64,000 nucleotides of DNA from Peribacillus faecalis (GTDB taxonomy: Bacteria; Bacillota; Bacilli; Bacillales; DSM-1321): assembly GCF_014712675.1 (NCBI RefSeq), contig NZ_JACXSI010000055.1, positions 1-64,000 of the forward strand, in the 5' to 3' direction. Positions 1 to 9,606 of this stretch are shown here, piece by piece. How positions within the stretch are numbered: the first letter of the stretch is position 1; each line of letters begins with the position of its first letter. The notes beneath the pieces were generated by a model. The model ran no database searches. It worked only from the letters and a program-made list of their open reading frames with translations, and had not been told where the DNA came from. Made by a program: the position numbers and the translations under genes.

Positions 1-38
1 AGAACGAAGGAATGTATGCGCATTAGACGCTGTGAGAT

Positions 39-476
39 GTGGGAGGGTATGCCGCCATGAATATGTGGGATCCAAGGTACGACCATATATTTTCACCAGT
101 CTTTCAAAAAAAAGGAAGGGAAGGCTTCTTAAAGGTACCCTCCACTTCTAAAATGATTAAAATTCAGCTCATTCTAACGGGTATTTCACATTTATTTGAT
201 TCAAACGGCATAGCAATTCTACGAAAAACAGAGAAAAACAAAGAAAAACCTTACTTTATAGAGGGAGTTAATAAATTGATGAAAACTGATGTGGATTCTG
301 TATTTGAGGATACGTTGCTGAGGGATGCGGCGCGACAAATGTCGATTAAAAGCTTGCGTTTCTTGCCGGTTGTAAACCGTAATTATCGACTGATTGGCAT
401 TTTGACAAGAACAAACTTAGTAGATGCTATCTATGAATCAATTTGGGGCAATGAAGAAGTGGAAGAAAGCATTTAG
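39..476 (+). pseudogene. opuCA: C-terminal CBS fragment of an OpuCA-like osmoprotectant ABC ATPase
   Basis: From about residue 75 the product is a typical second CBS domain of an OpuCA-type glycine betaine/carnitine/choline ABC ATPase (VDSVFEDTLLRDA, FLPVVNRNYRLIGILTR, ending in an IWG tail). The CBS pair of this family senses ionic strength and gates transport. Its stop lies 18 bases before opuCB, the normal operon order. The first 70 codons match nothing I recognise. An in-frame TAG lies at 24-26, and the frame-1 reading of bases 1-60 also stops, so neither the ATPase domain nor the first CBS domain connects to this fragment. It is either a truncated, frameshifted opuCA or a place with sequencing errors. 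The ATPase body should lie left of the window. Confidence 0.55.
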
Positions 477-494
477 CAGAGAGGAGGAACCGCT

Positions 495-1148
495 ATGAAT
501 GCACTCATTAATTTTTTCTCGGAATATGGAATGCAATTGCTCGTTAAAACAGGCGAACATTTAATGATTTCTTTTTCGGCCTTGCTGCTCGGTATTATTG
601 TAGCCGTTCCTTTAGGAATTTGGCTATCAAGCATACCGAAAGTGGCGAATGTTGTCATTGGAATTGTAAGCGTCATTCAGACTTTCCCGAGCTTGGCGAT
701 TTTGGCATTTTTTATACCTTTGCTGGGGATAGGGAAGGTTCCGGCAATCGTTGCTTTGTTTTTTTACTCGATGCTGCCGATACTACGTAATACATACATC
801 GGTGTCAGAGGTGTAAACAAGGATTTATTGGAAGGGGCAAGAGGGATGGGAATGACGCAACTTGAGCGCATCTTTCTTGTAGAATTGCCGCTTGCTGTTC
901 CGGTCATAATGGCCGGGATCAGAGTTTCGGCTGTTTGTTTGATCGGATGGGCAACGCTCGCTTCTTATATCGGCGGTGGCGGTCTTGGTGATTTCATTTT
1001 TGACGGCTTGAATTTATTCCGTACGGACTTAGTGCTTGCCGGTGCCATTCCGGTAACAATGCTTGCTTTGGCGCTTGACTTAGTTTTAAAACGAATTGAA
1101 TATATCGTAACACCGAAAGGCATCCGCCAGCAAAGAGATGTGGCGTAA
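495..1148 (+). CDS. opuCB: Osmoprotectant ABC transporter permease OpuCB
   Basis: Membrane permease of an OpuC-type ABC importer for quaternary ammonium osmoprotectants such as glycine betaine, carnitine or choline. The 217-residue length and five to six hydrophobic segments fit the family. The EAA loop that docks on the ATPase is visible around residues 116-135 ([20 protein letters not shown]), followed by the [10 protein letters not shown] block. The start ATG follows GAGAGGAGG closely. It is the first complete gene of opuCB-CC-CD, with only an 18-base gap to the lipoprotein gene. It has a paralogous second permease (OpuCD) in the same operon, as is usual for this subfamily. Confidence 0.92.
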   Translation: MNALINFFSEYGMQLLVKTGEHLMISFSALLLGIIVAVPLGIWLSSIPKVANVVIGIVSVIQTFPSLAILAFFIPLLGIGKVPAIVALFFYSMLPILRNTYIGVRGVNKDLLEGARGMGMTQLERIFLVELPLAVPVIMAGIRVSAVCLIGWATLASYIGGGGLGDFIFDGLNLFRTDLVLAGAIPVTMLALALDLVLKRIEYIVTPKGIRQQRDVA

Positions 1149-1166
1149 TTAAAGGAGGAGGCTATT

Positions 1167-2075
1167 ATGAACAGATTAAAGAAAGCGTTTTTAATCGCAC
1201 TGTCATTAAGTGTTTTAGCCGGTTGCTCCTTGCCTGGTCTTGGAGGAAGCGGTGAAGACACGATAAAAGTGGCTACGACAACATCAAGTGAAACATCGAT
1301 TTTAGGGCATATCATTAAATTGATGATTGAACAAAATACCGACTTGAATGTCGAGCTTGTTGAGAATTTAGGCTCATCTATCGTTCAGCATGAAGCGCTG
1401 ACGAAAGGAGAAGTAGATATTACTGCAGCGAGATATACAGGAACGGATTTGTCGGGTGCACTCGGTATGGATCCGATCCGCGATCCGGACGAAGCGTTAA
1501 AAACTGTTCAAGAGGAGTTTGAGAAACAGTTCAAACAAAAATGGTATAACTCATACGGATTTGCGGATACATATGCGTTAACAGTTACAAAAGCATTAGC
1601 AGAGAAAGAGAATTTAGAAACAGTATCTGATATAGGAAGAATTGCCGGTGATTTAAAGCTTGGAGTTGATAATTCATGGCTGAACCGAAAAGGTGATGGT
1701 TATGATGGTTTCGTAAATGCATACGGCTTTACATTCGGCCAAGCATTTCCGATGCAAATTGGTCTTGTCTATCAGGCTGTTAAAAGCGGCGAGATGGATG
1801 TTGTTCTTGCTTATAGTACAGACGGCCGTTTAAAAGCTTTTAATTTAGAGACGCTTGAAGATAATTTGCAATTCTTCCCTCCTTATGACTGCTCGCCGGT
1901 TATAAGGGATGATGTGCTGGAGGCGCATCCGGAGCTCGATGATATTCTTCAAAAATTGGTCGGCAAAATTGACGAAAAAACAATGACAGAACTGAACTAT
2001 GAATCGGATGTTTTAAAGAAAGAACCTGCTACTGTAGCGAAGGAATTCCTTGAGAAAAACAATTACTTTGAATAA
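1167..2075 (+). CDS. opuCC: Osmoprotectant-binding lipoprotein OpuCC
   Basis: Extracellular substrate-binding lipoprotein of the OpuC transporter. It has a type II signal peptide with lipobox LAGC (Cys at about residue 20), then the OpuAC/ProX-type binding domain. VATTTSSETSILGHIIKLMIE opens the first lobe and the ligand-cage region LVYQAVKSGEMDVVLAYSTDG sits in the second. Its 302 residues are normal for the family. It lies between the two permease genes and is preceded by AAAGGAGGAGG. The substrate (carnitine, choline or betaine) cannot be told from the sequence by eye. Confidence 0.9.
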   Translation: MNRLKKAFLIALSLSVLAGCSLPGLGGSGEDTIKVATTTSSETSILGHIIKLMIEQNTDLNVELVENLGSSIVQHEALTKGEVDITAARYTGTDLSGALGMDPIRDPDEALKTVQEEFEKQFKQKWYNSYGFADTYALTVTKALAEKENLETVSDIGRIAGDLKLGVDNSWLNRKGDGYDGFVNAYGFTFGQAFPMQIGLVYQAVKSGEMDVVLAYSTDGRLKAFNLETLEDNLQFFPPYDCSPVIRDDVLEAHPELDDILQKLVGKIDEKTMTELNYESDVLKKEPATVAKEFLEKNNYFE

Positions 2076-2087
2076 GGAGGGGCGATG

Positions 2088-2783
2088 ATGAATACGTTGC
2101 AAGAGATGTTTGTTTACTATTCTCAAAACTCGGAATATGTGCTTGATCAATTTTTGAGACATTTCCTTATGTCCGCGTATGGCGTTCTGTTTGCTGCGAT
2201 TGTCGGAATTCCGATTGGTGTGTTCATCGCCCGGCACAGCAAATTAAGCACATGGGTGTTATCAATCGCTAATATTATCCAAACAGTTCCAGCACTGGCG
2301 ATGCTGGCGGTGCTGATGCTTGTTATGGGTCTTGGCGCGAATACAGTCGTGATGAGTTTATTCCTTTACTCACTGCTGCCAATCATCAAAAATACATATA
2401 CAGGCATAAGAGGAGTTGAAAAACCAATTCTAGAGTCCGGCCGTGCGATGGGTATGACGAAATTTCAGCTGCTCTATATGGTCGAATTGCCATTATCGCT
2501 ATCTGTCATTATGGCGGGTTTGCGTAATGCGTTAGTCATTGCGATTGGTGTTGCAGCTATCGGCGCTTTTATCGGCGGAGGTGGGTTAGGTGACATTATC
2601 ATTCGTGGGACCAATATAATGGGCGGGGAAGCTGTCATTTTGGCAGGTGCAATTCCTACCGCGTTAATGGCGGTTATCGCGGACTTTTTCATGGGTTGGC
2701 TTGAGAAATTATTATCTCCTGCTAACCATAAAAGATGGAGAAGAAAACAAAAAGAAAGCGGAAATACAGAAGAGGTTGCATAA
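2088..2783 (+). CDS. opuCD: Osmoprotectant ABC transporter permease OpuCD
   Basis: Second permease of the OpuC importer, paralogous to OpuCB. It has several membrane helices, an EAA loop (ESGRAMGMTKFQLLYMVELP) and an [12 protein letters not shown] block. Two adjacent ATG codons (2085 and 2088) are possible. AAGGAGG at 2074-2080 is spaced best from 2088. It starts about 10 bases after opuCC and is followed by a strong terminator, so it closes the operon. The C-terminal tail is rich in Lys/Arg and probably cytoplasmic. Confidence 0.91.
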   Translation: MNTLQEMFVYYSQNSEYVLDQFLRHFLMSAYGVLFAAIVGIPIGVFIARHSKLSTWVLSIANIIQTVPALAMLAVLMLVMGLGANTVVMSLFLYSLLPIIKNTYTGIRGVEKPILESGRAMGMTKFQLLYMVELPLSLSVIMAGLRNALVIAIGVAAIGAFIGGGGLGDIIIRGTNIMGGEAVILAGAIPTALMAVIADFFMGWLEKLLSPANHKRWRRKQKESGNTEEVA

Positions 2784-2790
2784 GATTAGG

Positions 2791-2820
2791 AAAAGAGGTG
2801 CTGTATAGGCGCCTCTTTTT
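2791..2820 (+). terminator. Rho-independent terminator of the opuC operon
   Basis: Inverted repeat AAAAGAGGTGC / GCGCCTCTTTT with a 7-base loop and a T run, starting 8 bases after the opuCD stop. Confidence 0.85.
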
Positions 2821-2947
2821 GGCGATTGCACACTGTTCCAAGAACAATAAAACATGTGAGCGGTCTTCGTTCATATCTAATCCACTTTTGAGAAAAATCG
2901 GCCCATGCCGTAATCTATGTTAGACGAAAGCCTTTCCCGGCGGACAG

Positions 2948-2977
2948 AAAAGGAGAGCAAAATTATGCTCTCCTTTT
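2948..2977 (-). terminator. Terminator of the small membrane protein gene (possibly bidirectional)
   Basis: Perfect 12-bp stem AAAAGGAGAGCA / TGCTCTCCTTTT with a 6-base loop, directly after the minus-strand stop at 2980. It is A-rich on one side and T-rich on the other, so it could work in both directions. Bases 2821-2947 hold nothing else I recognise. Confidence 0.8.
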
Positions 2978-2979
2978 AA

Positions 2980-3153
2980 CTAACGACGATGCTCCACTAA
3001 GTCGATTGCACCTAAAACAATATGGGCTAAGCCGAAACCAAATACAGTGTTTGCGACTTTATTATTCGAACCTTTTATTTGTTTTAATGCGTAACCTGTT
3101 GCTGTCACTGCTGAACCTAATACAGTTGGGATTAAGCCTTCTCGAATACTCAA
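2980..3153 (-). CDS. Small conserved-type membrane protein, function unknown
   Basis: A 57-residue protein with two hydrophobic stretches (LIPTVLGSAVTATGYAL and VFGFGLAHIVLGAIDLV) joined by a basic/polar loop and ending in EHRR. This suggests a two-helix hairpin in the membrane. A TTG start at 3153 is chosen because GGAGG lies 8 bases upstream of it. The longer ATG at 3168 would sit on the ribosome binding site itself. It is monocistronic, with its own terminator. I do not recognise a named family, and no function can be assigned. Confidence 0.6.
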   Translation of the reverse strand: MSIREGLIPTVLGSAVTATGYALKQIKGSNNKVANTVFGFGLAHIVLGAIDLVEHRR

Positions 3154-3262
3154 ATCGGATCCCTCCACATCGAAGTTAGTTGGTGCAAGTCACCAATTAA
3201 TAGTATGTTCTTATTTGTTCCGGTTATGTTACTTACTACTAAAGCAATTATCCTTAAACCAT

Positions 3263-3520
3263 TTAATAATCAATCAGGCCACCTAAGAAAATTAAACCAA
3301 TGCCGATTGAAAAATGAATCTTCTTCTCATTAATTTTTGTTTTTTTTAAAATAGCGAAGATTATTCCGATCAGACCGATAAAAGTTGTACTTGTTATGAA
3401 ATACGGGATATTTAACAGAAGCTCCTTCGGATATTTCTGCGTAATACCGGAAATGGTTCCTAAAACAAATAAAAGCAGAGGAATTCTAAGTTTTCCAAAA
3501 CATATATTCACCCTTAACAT
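3263..3520 (-). CDS. Putative small three-helix membrane protein
   Basis: 85 residues with three hydrophobic segments (IPLLLFVLGTISGI, FITSTTFIGLIGIIFAIL, HFSIGIGLIFLGGLIDY) separated by Lys-rich loops, which is the composition expected of a real small membrane protein. The ribosome binding site is weak (GGGG 4 bases before the ATG). No family was recognised. An overlapping plus-strand reading frame at 3396-3587 looks like a shadow. Confidence 0.45.
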   Translation of the reverse strand: MLRVNICFGKLRIPLLLFVLGTISGITQKYPKELLLNIPYFITSTTFIGLIGIIFAILKKTKINEKKIHFSIGIGLIFLGGLIDY

Positions 3521-3557
3521 TATTCCCCAACCGGATACTTATACGTTCGCCAAAATT

Positions 3558-3601
3558 AATAGCCTTACATCCAGCAAAGGGGGCTGAAATGTAAGGCTAT
3601 T
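3558..3601 (-). terminator. Terminator downstream of ilvD
   Basis: Perfect 13-bp inverted repeat AATAGCCTTACAT / ATGTAAGGCTATT around an 18-base loop, 34 bases past the ilvD stop. Confidence 0.7.
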
Positions 3602-3634
3602 TATATTTAAATGCGAGATTTAAAAACCGGGTTA

Positions 3635-5314
<1,680 letters not shown>

Positions 5315-5479
5315 AAAAAATCACTCCAATTATTTCAAAAATAATAAATATTTAAAAAATTTAAACTATAAAACATTCTACCATCATTTTTGCTAATATC
5401 CTAGAAGAAGTTTTTAAATATCGGAGATTAAATGTGAAAGCCAGCAAAAAAAAGATAAGTATATAGTTTTGAAAGAAGA

Positions 5480-5777
5480 TGACTGTCTAACCTTATACTA
5501 ACCATGCTTGAGGCCTACAGGATGTAGGTCACATCGGCGAAGGCATGAGGACGTGACGTCTTTCGCCGATGTTCATTACTAGCTGCCTCCCTCAAGAAGC
5601 CAAGTTCGGGTTTCTCGTGCGGAGGCTCTCAGGATGAGAGTCACAGAGACGAAGATATGCGGACGTAGCGTCCATAGTCGCTGTGACCTACTTACAGGTC
5701 GCTTTCGCATGTCTCCTTTTTTATTGAAGTAAAATCAAGTAGCAGATTCAAAAATGAAAAAGGACCGGTAGCGGTTT
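5480..5777 (+). repeat. Composite intergenic repeat, copy A
   Basis: Module order: opening block CTGTCTAACCTTATAC; first hairpin unit (CCTAC-aggat-GTAGG, then CATCGGCG...CGCCGATG, 5513-5573); a CCTCC...GGAGG hairpin containing a GAAGCC/GGTTTC-type stem (5586-5624); second hairpin unit (CTCTC-aggat-GAGAG, then CACAGAGAC...GTCGCTGTG, 5626-5687); GCATGTCTCC tail; closing hairpin GGACCGGTAGCGGTTT (5761-5776). Four further copies lie elsewhere in the window. It fills the gap between the ilvD start and the end of the exporter gene on its right. The flanking bases 5315-5479 hold nothing recognised beyond the presumed ilvD promoter. Confidence 0.85.
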
Positions 5778-5783
5778 ATCTAG

Positions 5784-6260
5784 TCAGCCGGCTTTCTTAC
5801 AAATTGAAAGTTTATTTTGCATACGAAAGAGCGGAGCGACAGTGAATCGGAAAATAATCGAGGCAATTACTAAGCCGCATGTAATGCCGACGGCGCAGTA
5901 GGCAACATCGAGGAAAACATAAAATGATTGCTCATATTCATTTAACAGCAGCTTTTTAAAAGCTTCATAGAAAGTAATTCCCGGTACGACAGGTACAAGT
6001 CCGGGAACAAAGAAAACCGTAAGCGGCTTTTTAAAGAGATGTGCACAAACTTGCCCGGCATAAGCAAGCAACAGCGAACAGCAAAGGCTCGATAAGAAGA
6101 CACCCACGCCATTGCTCGAAAGCCCCCAATAGCCCATCCAGCCGATCATGCCGACAATCCCGCCTGCTATTAAAGAGCGTCGCGGCACATTGCATAAAAC
6201 ACCGAATGTAATAGAAGAAATAAAGCTGAAAACTACATGTATTAAAATTGTCCCAAACAT
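5784..6260 (-). CDS. ThrE-type threonine/serine exporter, C-terminal-half subunit
   Basis: 158-residue membrane protein with about five helices, matching the short YjjB-like half of the ThrE exporter family. VPRRSLIAGGIVGMIGWMGY, the FFVPGLVPVVPGITFYEAF motif and a final helix are visible. In many Firmicutes ThrE is split into two genes, and the partner half lies directly upstream. Together they would export threonine and/or serine across the cytoplasmic membrane. AGGAGT precedes the ATG. The closing hairpin of repeat copy A lies a few bases past the stop and could act as its terminator. Confidence 0.85.
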   Translation of the reverse strand: MFGTILIHVVFSFISSITFGVLCNVPRRSLIAGGIVGMIGWMGYWGLSSNGVGVFLSSLCCSLLLAYAGQVCAHLFKKPLTVFFVPGLVPVVPGITFYEAFKKLLLNEYEQSFYVFLDVAYCAVGITCGLVIASIIFRFTVAPLFRMQNKLSICKKAG

Positions 6261-6271
6261 ATGTTGTACTC

Positions 6272-7039
6272 CTAAATGATAAAAAGATAATAAACGGTCG
6301 CGATGCCGGCTCCGAGCGCACCAGCTGTAAAAATACCCTCAATAAAGCGGATTAATCCGGATAAATAATGCCGGGCCATCATATCGCGGATTGAATTCGT
6401 AATAAGGATACCGGGAACAAGCGGAACAACAGCTCCAATCATAACGAGATCAATATTATCCCCGAATTGAGCCGTTAAAAAATATCCGATTGTACCGCCA
6501 ATAAGTGTGCCGATATATTCGGAAAGGAATGGAAGCTTTAATTTATTCCAAATGAATAGAAATATCATATAAGCCGTAACACCGGCAATCATAGTTGCTG
6601 GCAAATCAATATAGCTTCCGCCAAAAATGAGCATGATGCTGCCGCTTAAACCAGCCGTGCATAACACTTTCAGCCATCTTGGAATTGAAGCAGACTCTTT
6701 TTCAAGTTCCTGCAGCACTTCTTGCATCTCCGATAGTTTGATTGTGCCTTCAGCAAAAGAACGTGACAGTTGATTGACGATGGTTACTTTATTTAAATCG
6801 AAATCGCGTTGGTCTATGCGAGCAAAGCTTGTTTGACTGCCTGTGATTTTTGCAAAAATCCCGTTTACCGTTACGTATGTATAAGCTTCGGTGCTGTCCG
6901 GTTTATGTAAAGCATTGCGAATAATTCTTTCCATTGTATCTTCGACCCGGCTCGTTTCAGCTCCGCTTTGCAGCATAATTTTGCCGGCGAGGATGCTCGT
7001 TTCCAGTATTTTTTCGTGTTGAAGTTGGTCGTAATTCAT
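6272..7039 (-). CDS. ThrE-type threonine/serine exporter, N-terminal-half subunit (YjjP-like)
   Basis: 255 residues. The N-terminal cytoplasmic part has the family signature AGKIMLQSGAETSRVEDTM (about 18-36), followed by YVTVNGIFAKI and about five C-terminal membrane helices with VPLVPGILITNSIRDM. It pairs with the downstream 158-residue half (11-base gap, same strand), a two-gene version of the ThrE exporter. The promoter should lie in 7040-7260, the divergent gap shared with the alcohol dehydrogenase gene. I saw no clear operator there. Confidence 0.87.
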   Translation of the reverse strand: MNYDQLQHEKILETSILAGKIMLQSGAETSRVEDTMERIIRNALHKPDSTEAYTYVTVNGIFAKITGSQTSFARIDQRDFDLNKVTIVNQLSRSFAEGTIKLSEMQEVLQELEKESASIPRWLKVLCTAGLSGSIMLIFGGSYIDLPATMIAGVTAYMIFLFIWNKLKLPFLSEYIGTLIGGTIGYFLTAQFGDNIDLVMIGAVVPLVPGILITNSIRDMMARHYLSGLIRFIEGIFTAGALGAGIATVYYLFII

Positions 7040-7263
7040 CTGTTTCTCCCTATATTAAAACGCATAAAAATCACCCTTGGATTGCAAGAGTGTGTTTTTC
7101 GATAATTGAACTGTTATGAGTATAGTACATATGTTATGTATGGTCAAAGGGAGTTTTTGCGAAGAGAATCACTTATTAGTTTTGTCCAATTAATGCTCAT
7201 GTATGATACTTACCGCGAATATCGTTATAAGGAAAGAATAATTCGTTTTGAGGAGGAGAATAT

Positions 7264-8316
7264 ATGCGAGCTGCACAAATCATTGAGCAAAGAAAGCCGT
7301 TAAGAATAGGGAATGTGCCTGACCCGACACCTGGACCGCATGATGTGATTGTCAAAGTAGAAGCAAGCGGTGTATGCCGAAGCGATTGGCATGCCTGGAT
7401 GGGCGATTGGGCGTGGATTGGATTGAGCCCAGTATTGCCGATTATTCCAGGTCATGAGCTTGGCGGCGTAGTAGAGGAAGTAGGAAAAGAAGTAAAAAAC
7501 TTCCGCCCGGGAGACCGTGTAACGACACCTTTCCATGAAGGATGCACCCATTGTTCCAATTGCTTAAGCGGTCATTCCAACCGTTGCGATAATCTGCAAA
7601 TCTTTGGCTTTAGCTATGATGGCGCATATGCGGAATATGTAAAGGTTCCAAATGGCGACTTCAACCTTGTGCCGCTTCCGGATGAAGTAGATGCATTAAC
7701 AGCAGCAGCGATTGGCTGCCGTTATATGACCGGCTATCATGGCGTCATCCGAAGCAATGTCAGACCTGGAAACTGGATTGTCGTGCACGGTGCGGGGGGT
7801 GTCGGTTTATCAGCCATTCAGGTTGCCAACGCGGTAGGCGCACAAGTCATTGCTGTCGATGTCGATGATGCCAAACTGGACAAGGCGATGGCAGAAGGGG
7901 CAGTCATCGGTGTGAATGCCAGAAAAGATAATGTGGTTGAAGCGATTATGGAAATCACAAAAGGTGGTGCGCATGCATCCATCGAGGCGCTTGGTATTCA
8001 GGAGACAATCTTAAACTCGGTTCTTAGTTTGCGTAAGGGCGGTCGTCATGTGCAAATCGGTTTGACGACAAGTAATGAAAGCGGTTTCGTCGGGTTACCG
8101 GTTGATGTCATTACAGCGAAGGAGCTAGAGGTTGTCGGAAGCTTAGGTAATCCGCGCTCTGATTACAACGGACTTCTCGCGATGATTGCCCAAGGAAAAC
8201 TTAATCCGAAGTCGCTCGTGTCGCGTGAAATTTCATTAGATAATGTATCGGATGTTTTAAATGATATGAGCAACTATAAAACATACGGCTTTAATGTCAT
8301 TACGAAGTTTAATTGA
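7264..8316 (+). CDS. Zinc-dependent alcohol dehydrogenase (MDR superfamily)
   Basis: 350-residue medium-chain dehydrogenase/reductase. The catalytic zinc site is Cys38 (GVCRSDWH) with the GHELGG block. The structural zinc site is CTHCSNCLSGHSNRC, a complete CxxCxxCx7C set. The Rossmann fold with VHGAGGVGLSAIQVA binds NAD(P). The substrate is probably an alcohol/aldehyde pair and cannot be named more closely. The start ATG follows GAGGAGAATAT. It is monocistronic with a terminator 12 bases downstream. A 65-codon frame overlapping its start (7106-7303) was not accepted. Confidence 0.9.
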   Translation: MRAAQIIEQRKPLRIGNVPDPTPGPHDVIVKVEASGVCRSDWHAWMGDWAWIGLSPVLPIIPGHELGGVVEEVGKEVKNFRPGDRVTTPFHEGCTHCSNCLSGHSNRCDNLQIFGFSYDGAYAEYVKVPNGDFNLVPLPDEVDALTAAAIGCRYMTGYHGVIRSNVRPGNWIVVHGAGGVGLSAIQVANAVGAQVIAVDVDDAKLDKAMAEGAVIGVNARKDNVVEAIMEITKGGAHASIEALGIQETILNSVLSLRKGGRHVQIGLTTSNESGFVGLPVDVITAKELEVVGSLGNPRSDYNGLLAMIAQGKLNPKSLVSREISLDNVSDVLNDMSNYKTYGFNVITKFN

Positions 8317-8327
8317 ATAGTATTTTG

Positions 8328-8375
8328 AAACAGAGCTTCAGATGGTCACTCGGTGACTGTTTCAGCTCTGTTTTT
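8328..8375 (+). terminator. Terminator after the alcohol dehydrogenase gene
   Basis: AAACAGAGCT ... AGCTCTGTTTTT, with an inner GGTCAC/GTGAC pairing. Confidence 0.8.
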
Positions 8376-8435
8376 AGTTTACCTGCAACTGTTATAATAT
8401 GTATATAATATATTTTTCGCAGGGGCGGTGTAAAC

Positions 8436-8909
8436 ATGAACAGCATTTATTTTTATGAAACGGAAATCGGAAAACTGGCTATCGAGGAGGACGGCAAGAC
8501 TATCACAAAAGTATATTTTTCAAATGAGGAAATCCCTCTGGACAGAAACGTGGAAGAAACGCCTCTTCTAAAAGAAGCAGGGAAGCAATTGAAGGCGTAT
8601 TTTGCCGGCGAAATTCAACAATTTAATCTTCCGTTGTCGCACGAAGGTACGCCATTTATGCAGCTCGTATGGAATGAACTTAAAAATATCCCGTATGGTG
8701 AAACGAGATGCTATCAAGATATTGCTGAAAAGATTAATAACCCGAAAGCGGTTCGGGCAGTTGGGTTAGCCAATAACCGCAATCCTTTGCCGATTTTTAT
8801 ACCATGCCATAGAGTAATCGGCAAAAACGGCAAATTGACGGGTTACGCGGGCGGACTGGAAGTAAAAGAATATTTATTATCATTGGAGAAAAAACATGGA
8901 GATTTTTAA
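8436..8909 (+). CDS. ogt: Methylated-DNA--protein-cysteine S-methyltransferase
   Basis: Suicide repair protein that takes the methyl group from O6-methylguanine in DNA onto its own cysteine. The active site is FIPCHRVIG with Cys124. The upstream helix-turn-helix block PYGETRCYQDIAEKI and the NNRNPLPI asparagine hinge are intact. At 157 residues it is a single-domain Ogt without an Ada N-terminus. Its last codons overlap the glycosylase gene by 14 bases, so the two alkylation-repair genes are probably translationally coupled. Confidence 0.94.
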   Translation: MNSIYFYETEIGKLAIEEDGKTITKVYFSNEEIPLDRNVEETPLLKEAGKQLKAYFAGEIQQFNLPLSHEGTPFMQLVWNELKNIPYGETRCYQDIAEKINNPKAVRAVGLANNRNPLPIFIPCHRVIGKNGKLTGYAGGLEVKEYLLSLEKKHGDF

Positions 8910-9552
8910 GTATGGAGAAAAAGAACGGGACTATTTAAAAAAGCAGGATCCTTTGCTTGGTGCTTATATTGACAGTGTCGGAATGATTGAACGGGAAGTT
9001 ACGCCAAATCTGTTTACAGCATTAATCTATAGCATTATCAGTCAGCAAATATCAACAAAAGCGGCGACTACAATTCGGAACAGGCTTTTGGGTAAGATAC
9101 CGGACATCACGCCGCAAGCGGTCGCTGGTTTATCTATCGAAGACATTCAAGCTTGCGGCATGTCGAATCGAAAAGCCGGCTATATAAAAAGTTGTGCTGA
9201 AGCAGTCATTCAAGGCCATATTAATCTGAAAGAATTAGAACTTTTGCCTGATGAAGAAGTGATTAAACAGCTATCCTCCTTGCATGGGGTCGGTGTTTGG
9301 ACGGCAGAGATGCTGCTGATTTTTTCTTTGCAGAGGCCCGATATCGTAAGTTATGGCGACCTTGGAATCCGTAAAGGCATTATGCAGCTGTACGGGCTGG
9401 ATAACTTAACGAAAAAGCAATTTGAAAGCTACCGGGAGCGCTATTCGCCATACGGTTCAATTGCCTCTCTTTATTTATGGGAGAGGTCAAAAAAGGGATG
9501 GTTTATAATTTGTAAAAATAGTGATTTTTTTACTATTTTTACAAAAATATAA
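8896..9552 (+). CDS. alkA: DNA-3-methyladenine glycosylase (AlkA-like, HhH-GPD)
   Basis: Base-excision repair glycosylase that removes alkylated purines. Helix-hairpin-helix LHGVGVWTAEM (129-139) is followed by the GPD part with the catalytic Asp155 in SYGDLGIRKG. Its 218 residues fit the short bacterial AlkA type without the N-terminal domain. The start overlaps ogt by 14 bases. The last 20 residues after YLWERSKKGW are Phe/Ile-rich and unusual for the family. They may reflect a small 3' lesion that carried translation past the normal end. Confidence 0.9.
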   Translation: MEIFKYGEKERDYLKKQDPLLGAYIDSVGMIEREVTPNLFTALIYSIISQQISTKAATTIRNRLLGKIPDITPQAVAGLSIEDIQACGMSNRKAGYIKSCAEAVIQGHINLKELELLPDEEVIKQLSSLHGVGVWTAEMLLIFSLQRPDIVSYGDLGIRKGIMQLYGLDNLTKKQFESYRERYSPYGSIASLYLWERSKKGWFIICKNSDFFTIFTKI

Positions 9553-9606
9553 CAAAATGTGTTATTATTTAATAGAATTGAGAATTTTTTTATATGGAGG
9601 GATTGG

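Noticed and set aside
5315-5480. T-box or leucine-responsive leader ahead of ilvD
   Set aside because: No T-box sequence, specifier hairpin or leader peptide with clustered Leu/Ile/Val codons on the minus strand. The gap is mostly the composite repeat.
7106-7303. 65-codon frame upstream of and overlapping the alcohol dehydrogenase gene
   Set aside because: No ribosome binding site, no recognisable protein, and it overlaps the strong dehydrogenase start and promoter region.
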